Shown here: one piece after another, positions 6,354 through 8,823 of the stretch
Layout of the letters: the number at the start of each line of letters is the position of its first letter
Numbering within the stretch: the stretch's first letter is position 1
Source: Arthrobacter sp.
Lineage (GTDB): Bacteria; Actinomycetota; Actinomycetes; Actinomycetales; Micrococcaceae
DNA: 8,823 nucleotides
Direction of reading: 5' to 3'
Assembly (NCBI GenBank): GCA_018260285.1
Contig: JAGLBH010000063.1
Location: 1-8,823 of the forward strand
Translations under genes and position numbers: made by a program
Notes under the pieces: model-generated
Told to the model about the DNA's origin: nothing
Seen by the model: the letters and a program-made list of their open reading frames with translations, nothing else
Database searches by the model: none

Positions 6354-7372
6354 CCCTCGCACCCGAAGGACGCAAGCTTCTGCGCGTCGAACAGCGCAAC
6401 AAGGCCGTTCCCGTCGAGCGCAAGCCGGACTGGATCAAGGCCAAGGTCAGCCTCGGCCCGGAATACGTGGAGCTCAAGGGCCTCGTCAAGAAGGAAGGCC
6501 TGCACACAGTGTGCGAAGAGGCCGGCTGCCCCAACATCTTCGAGTGCTGGGAAGACCGTGAGGCGACCTTCCTCATTGGCGGCTCCGAGTGCACGCGCCG
6601 CTGCGACTTCTGCCAGATTCACACCGGCAAGCCGAGCCCGCTGGACAAGTTCGAGCCGATGAAGGTCGCCCGCAGCGTCCAGGAGATGAACCTGCGCTAC
6701 GCCACGGTCACCGGCGTGGCCCGCGACGACCTCGAGGACGAGGGCACATGGCTCTACGCCGAGACCGTGCGCAAGATCCACGAGCTCAACCCGGGCACCG
6801 GCGTCGAGCTTCTCATTCCCGACTTCTCGGGAAAGAAGGAGTACATCGATGAGATCTGCGCCTCCGCCCCCGAGGTGTTCGCGCACAACGTCGAGACGGT
6901 TCCGCGCATCTTCAAGCGCATCCGCCCCGCCTTCCGGTACGAGCGCTCCCTCGACGTGATCTCCCAGGGCCGCGACCACGGCATGGTCACCAAGTCCAAC
7001 CTCATCCTCGGCATGGGCGAGACGCGCGAGGAGATCTCCCAGGCGCTGCAGGACCTGCACGACGCCGGCTGCGACCTCATCACGATCACGCAGTACCTCC
7101 GCCCCTCTGAGCTGCACCTGCCGGTGGACCGATGGGTCAAGCCGCAGGAGTTCGTCGAGCTCTCCCAGGAGGCTGAGGAGATCGGCTTCCTCGGCGTCAT
7201 GTCCGGGCCGCTCGTGCGCTCCTCCTACCGCGCCGGGCGCCTGTGGGCGACGGCGATGCGCAAGAAGGGCCGCGAGCTGCCTCCCCAGCTGGCGCACATC
7301 GAGGACTCCGGCTCGACTCTCCAGGAGGCCTCGAGCGTCCTGGCCCGCCACGAAGCCGCCCAGAGCCAGTAA
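6350..7372 (+). CDS. lipA: Lipoyl synthase (radical SAM)
   Basis: 340 residues, normal length for bacterial LipA. It inserts two sulfur atoms into protein-bound octanoyl chains made by LipB, using S-adenosylmethionine radicals and a sacrificial auxiliary [4Fe-4S] cluster. Auxiliary-cluster cysteines are Cys55, Cys60 and Cys66 ([12 protein letters not shown]). The radical-SAM motif CTRRCDFC gives Cys81, Cys85 and Cys88. The C-terminal RSSYRAG motif (290-296) supplies the serine ligand of the auxiliary cluster. Further family motifs are [10 protein letters not shown], the [11 protein letters not shown] segment, and TQYLRPS followed by HLPVDRW. The ATGA overlap with lipB and the 12-base gap to the DUF4191 gene show a single operon. 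All ligands are intact. Confidence 0.98.
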   Translation: MTLAPEGRKLLRVEQRNKAVPVERKPDWIKAKVSLGPEYVELKGLVKKEGLHTVCEEAGCPNIFECWEDREATFLIGGSECTRRCDFCQIHTGKPSPLDKFEPMKVARSVQEMNLRYATVTGVARDDLEDEGTWLYAETVRKIHELNPGTGVELLIPDFSGKKEYIDEICASAPEVFAHNVETVPRIFKRIRPAFRYERSLDVISQGRDHGMVTKSNLILGMGETREEISQALQDLHDAGCDLITITQYLRPSELHLPVDRWVKPQEFVELSQEAEEIGFLGVMSGPLVRSSYRAGRLWATAMRKKGRELPPQLAHIEDSGSTLQEASSVLARHEAAQSQ

Positions 7373-7384
7373 ACTGAAGGAACC

Positions 7385-8140
7385 ATGTCCAATAACACCT
7401 CCTCGCCCAAGGACACGCCGCGCCGTCGCATGTTCTCCGGCTCAAAGCGCGCCACGTCCGACAAGACCAAGAGCTCTCAGCCAGGGCGCATCGCGCAGCT
7501 GAAGCAGGCCTTCGACATGACGCGTCGCAACGACCGTCAGCTCGTCCCGCTCATGCTGGCCGCGTTCCTCGGATCAGTGCTCATCATGCTGATCATCGGC
7601 CTCCTGGTCGAGAACTGGATCACCTTCCTCATTCTCGGCCTGTTCATCGGGGTCATGGCCGCGCTGCTCATCCTCTCTCTCCGCGCCCAGAACGCGGCGC
7701 TCACGCAGCTGGAGGGCCAGCCCGGGGCGGCTCGGGCAGCCATGTCGCTGCTTCGCCGCGGGTGGATCATGCCCGAGGAGCCCGTCGCCGTCAACCCCAA
7801 GACGCGCGATCTGATCTTCCGGGCCGTCGGTCGCCCCGGCGTGGTTCTCGTCACTGAGGGTCCGACGGCGCGCCTCAAGCCGCTGGTCAACGCTGAGAAG
7901 ACCCGCATGCGCCGAGTCCTCCCAGACGTGCCGGTCCAGGTCATCAACGCCGGCACCGAGGAAGGCCAGGTCAAGCTCCAGGACCTCGTGAAGACGATGC
8001 GCAAGCTTCCGGCGCAGATCACCAAGGAAGAGGTCTACGCGGTGGACAAGCGGCTCTCGGCCATGCCGAAGAACCAGCTGCCCATCCCGAAGGGCATCGA
8101 CCCCTCCCGCGCCCGCGCAAGCCGTCGAGGCCCGCGCTAG
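7385..8140 (+). CDS. DUF4191 family membrane protein
   Basis: 251 residues, ATG start 12 bases after the lipA stop, with AAGGAA (7377-7382) just upstream. The N-terminus is basic and polar (residues 1-50). Two hydrophobic helices follow at about 53-75 and 78-98, joined by the short loop ENW. A cytosolic-type C-terminal domain follows, with motifs RRGWIM, DLIFRAVGRPGVVLV and RVLPDVPV, ending in a basic tail. This is the layout of DUF4191 proteins (M. tuberculosis Rv2219 type), which regularly follow lipA in actinobacteria. The biochemical role is not known. Conserved linkage to lipA hints at a membrane job connected with lipoylation or simple co-expression, but nothing in the sequence shows catalysis. 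Confidence 0.9.
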   Translation: MSNNTSSPKDTPRRRMFSGSKRATSDKTKSSQPGRIAQLKQAFDMTRRNDRQLVPLMLAAFLGSVLIMLIIGLLVENWITFLILGLFIGVMAALLILSLRAQNAALTQLEGQPGAARAAMSLLRRGWIMPEEPVAVNPKTRDLIFRAVGRPGVVLVTEGPTARLKPLVNAEKTRMRRVLPDVPVQVINAGTEEGQVKLQDLVKTMRKLPAQITKEEVYAVDKRLSAMPKNQLPIPKGIDPSRARASRRGPR

Positions 8141-8166
8141 GCCGTCGAGGCACCCCGCAAGACCGA

Positions 8167-8204
8167 GAAACCCGCCCCGTCAGCTCGCTGACCGGGCGGG
8201 TTTC
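8167..8204. terminator. Bidirectional intrinsic terminator between the DUF4191 and RDD genes
   Basis: GAAACCCGCCC (8167-8177) pairs perfectly with GGGCGGGTTTC (8194-8204). After one mismatch, 8179-8183 pairs with 8188-8192 around a 4-base loop. The A-rich left arm and T-rich right arm make it work in both directions, fitting the convergent genes. Confidence 0.88.
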
Positions 8205-8253
8205 GTCTGTGCGGGTCTCATCCCCGAGGCAGATCTCGCTGCCGGAGTCTTGG

Positions 8254-8420
8254 TCAGTCCCGGAGGATGACCAGCCCCGTCAGTCGGTCGTTGAGCCCGC
8301 GCATGTCGTGGTTCATGATGAGGGCGGGAACGAAGAGCGTCAGGAGCAGGGAGCGCACGGACGCGCGGATGAAATACGGGGCGCTGTCCATGGGCGACGT
8401 CGCCCCCGCGACCCCGGCCA
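8254..8420 (-). CDS. RDD-family membrane protein, C-terminal fragment truncated by the junction
   Basis: The stop is the complement of 8254-8256. Reading back, the last ~50 residues include SPMDSAPYFIRASVR, a hydrophobic helix (SLLLTLFVPALIM) and the ending MRGLNDRLTGLVILRD. This matches the C-terminal part of RDD domains, which end in an Arg-Gly-Leu-(His/Asn)-Asp-Arg type motif followed by a Val-rich strand. RDD proteins are small multi-helix membrane proteins; some are implicated in ion transport, but the role here is unknown. In related actinobacteria an RDD gene lies between the DUF4191 gene and glnA. Upstream of about 8420 the frame stays open only because it runs into C/G low-complexity sequence, so the N-terminal half with the first RDD motif is missing. 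The exact end of real coding sequence is uncertain by some tens of bases. Confidence 0.72.
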
Positions 8421-8600
8421 CCCGCCCCCACTCCCCCCACCACCCACCCCCACTCCCCCCCCCCCAACCACCCCCCCCCACCCCCCGCCCCCCCACCCCC
8501 CCCACCCCCGGGGGGGGGGGGGGGCGAAGGGAAGAGAAAAGGTTGAAGTTCGGTCCCCCTGTAGCCGTTTCCCCCCCCCCGCCCCAACCTACCCCCCAGC
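8421..8600. repeat. C/G homopolymer-rich low-complexity bridge, probable artefact
   Basis: From about 8421 the sequence decays into long C-runs broken by single A, T or G. A run of 15 G follows at 8510-8524, then a 46-base ordinary-looking island (8525-8570), a 10-base C-run (8571-8580) and more C-rich sequence to about 8600. It encodes nothing credible; the Gly- or Pro-rich open frames across it are composition effects. It separates bacterial from animal sequence and looks like noisy read ends, gap filling or a poly-G/poly-C sequencing artefact, though a genuine low-complexity locus cannot be excluded by eye. Confidence 0.8.
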
Positions 8601-8633
8601 ACTTACAATAACGGAACTGTATATTCGTTTTAG
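8601..8633 (+). other. Probable 3' end of an animal intron with splice acceptor
   Basis: The stretch is AT-rich, ends in the pyrimidine-rich TATTCGTTTTAG (8622-8633), and contains an in-frame TAA (8609-8611), so the FEM1-like frame cannot extend through it. AG at 8632-8633 directly precedes the conserved exon. This is what a eukaryotic acceptor looks like and is unlike the bacterial part. Confidence 0.55.
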
Positions 8634-8823
8634 ATATAGAAATAGCGAACAAACACGGCCACACGTGTCTGATGATAGCCTGCTACAAGAAACACTTCAA
8701 GATTGCCAAGTACCTCCTCTCGATCGGAGCGGACGTGAACCGGAAAAGCTCGAAGGGAAACACGGCCCTTCACGATTGCGCGGAATCCGGCAGCTTGGAA
8801 ATTCTTCAGCTTCTCATAAGTCA
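8634..8823 (+). CDS. FEM1-family ankyrin-repeat protein, partial exon, animal origin
   Basis: An open frame (codons counted from 8633) encodes 63 residues running off the window end, with two ankyrin repeats. Diagnostic stretches are NKHGHTCLMIACYKKH, KYLLSIGADVNRKS and KGNTALHDCAESGSLEILQL. These closely match the FEM1A/FEM1C branch of the metazoan FEM1 family (substrate receptors of CUL2 ubiquitin ligases that recognise C-terminal degrons), as recalled from the human proteins (GHTCLMISCYKGH, GNTALHDCAESGSL). The CAESGSL signature is far more specific than generic bacterial ankyrin repeats. GC content and codon use are much more balanced than in the bacterial genes, and a splice-acceptor-like sequence precedes it. 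The exact host is not determinable; an arthropod or other invertebrate is a guess. It has no functional link to the bacterial genes. Confidence 0.85.

Noticed and set aside
6146..7351. 401-codon minus-strand open frame opposite lipB and lipA
   Set aside because: It is a shadow of lipA, whose iron-sulfur ligands and motifs are complete on the plus strand.
8121..8151. Direct repeat GCCGTCGAGGC (8121-8131 and 8141-8151) around the DUF4191 stop codon
   Set aside because: It is short, isolated and easily produced by chance in GC-rich sequence; no mobile element or attachment-site context is seen.
8510..8524. G-quadruplex or phase-variable homopolymer tract at the 15-G run
   Set aside because: It lies inside the low-complexity bridge that looks like a sequencing or assembly artefact, and no credible gene is next to it in frame.
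8267..8664. Pro-rich (plus) and Gly-rich (minus) open frames crossing 8421-8600
   Set aside because: They exist only because C and G homopolymers contain no stop codons. They fuse the RDD end to non-bacterial sequence and are not a PE-PGRS-like or proline-rich protein.
8634..8823. Bacterial ankyrin-repeat effector acquired from a host
   Set aside because: The segment follows the FEM1 family specifically, is preceded by a splice-acceptor-like sequence and an in-frame stop, has no bacterial start signals, and is reached only through the artefact-like bridge.

Overview
Most of this window (about 1-8420) is high-GC, densely coding bacterial DNA. The last ~190 bases (8634-8823) encode part of an animal protein. 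The bacterial part looks actinobacterial. It has strong G/C third-position bias, GTG and ATG starts, probable leaderless promoters, and an E2 with two lipoyl domains. Its gene order (leucyl aminopeptidase, E2, lipB, lipA, DUF4191, RDD) matches the pepB-dlaT-lipB-lipA-Rv2219-Rv2219A neighbourhood of Mycobacterium tuberculosis as I remember it. Protein flavour suggests Actinomycetaceae (Actinomyces/Schaalia-like), but that is inference.

Layout: 1-564, 3' part of a leucyl aminopeptidase (pepA). 718-2097, dihydrolipoamide dehydrogenase E3 (lpdA). 2173-3936, lipoyl-bearing acyltransferase E2 (sucB/dlaT type), followed by a strong terminator. 4127-4561, OsmC peroxidase. 4608-5537 on the minus strand, a degenerate protein-kinase-like protein lacking the catalytic residues. 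An AT-rich divergent promoter region follows. 5640-6353 lipB, 6350-7372 lipA and 7385-8140 a DUF4191 membrane protein form one operon, ending at a bidirectional terminator (8167-8204). 8254 to about 8420 on the minus strand is the C-terminal end of an RDD-family membrane protein, cut off by the junction.

The genes share a theme. LipB and LipA make the lipoyl cofactor in place on E2 lipoyl domains. E2 (sucB) carries it and E3 (lpdA) reoxidises it. No E1 gene is present. In some actinobacteria the lipoamide system (Lpd, DlaT) also supplies electrons to peroxide-reducing enzymes, and OsmC-family enzymes are reported to use dihydrolipoamide, so osmC beside this cluster may be more than chance.

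Right end: from about 8421 the sequence falls into C-rich low complexity, a 15-G run, a short island and another C-run (to about 8600). It then becomes moderate-GC DNA with a probable intron end and an open frame encoding two ankyrin repeats of the FEM1 family of animals. The simplest reading is an assembly chimera (or a bacterial contaminant contig) joining actinobacterial and animal reads through a homopolymer bridge. I found no convincing undescribed biological system. The items most worth checking are the chimeric junction, the pseudokinase and the leaderless divergent promoter region.
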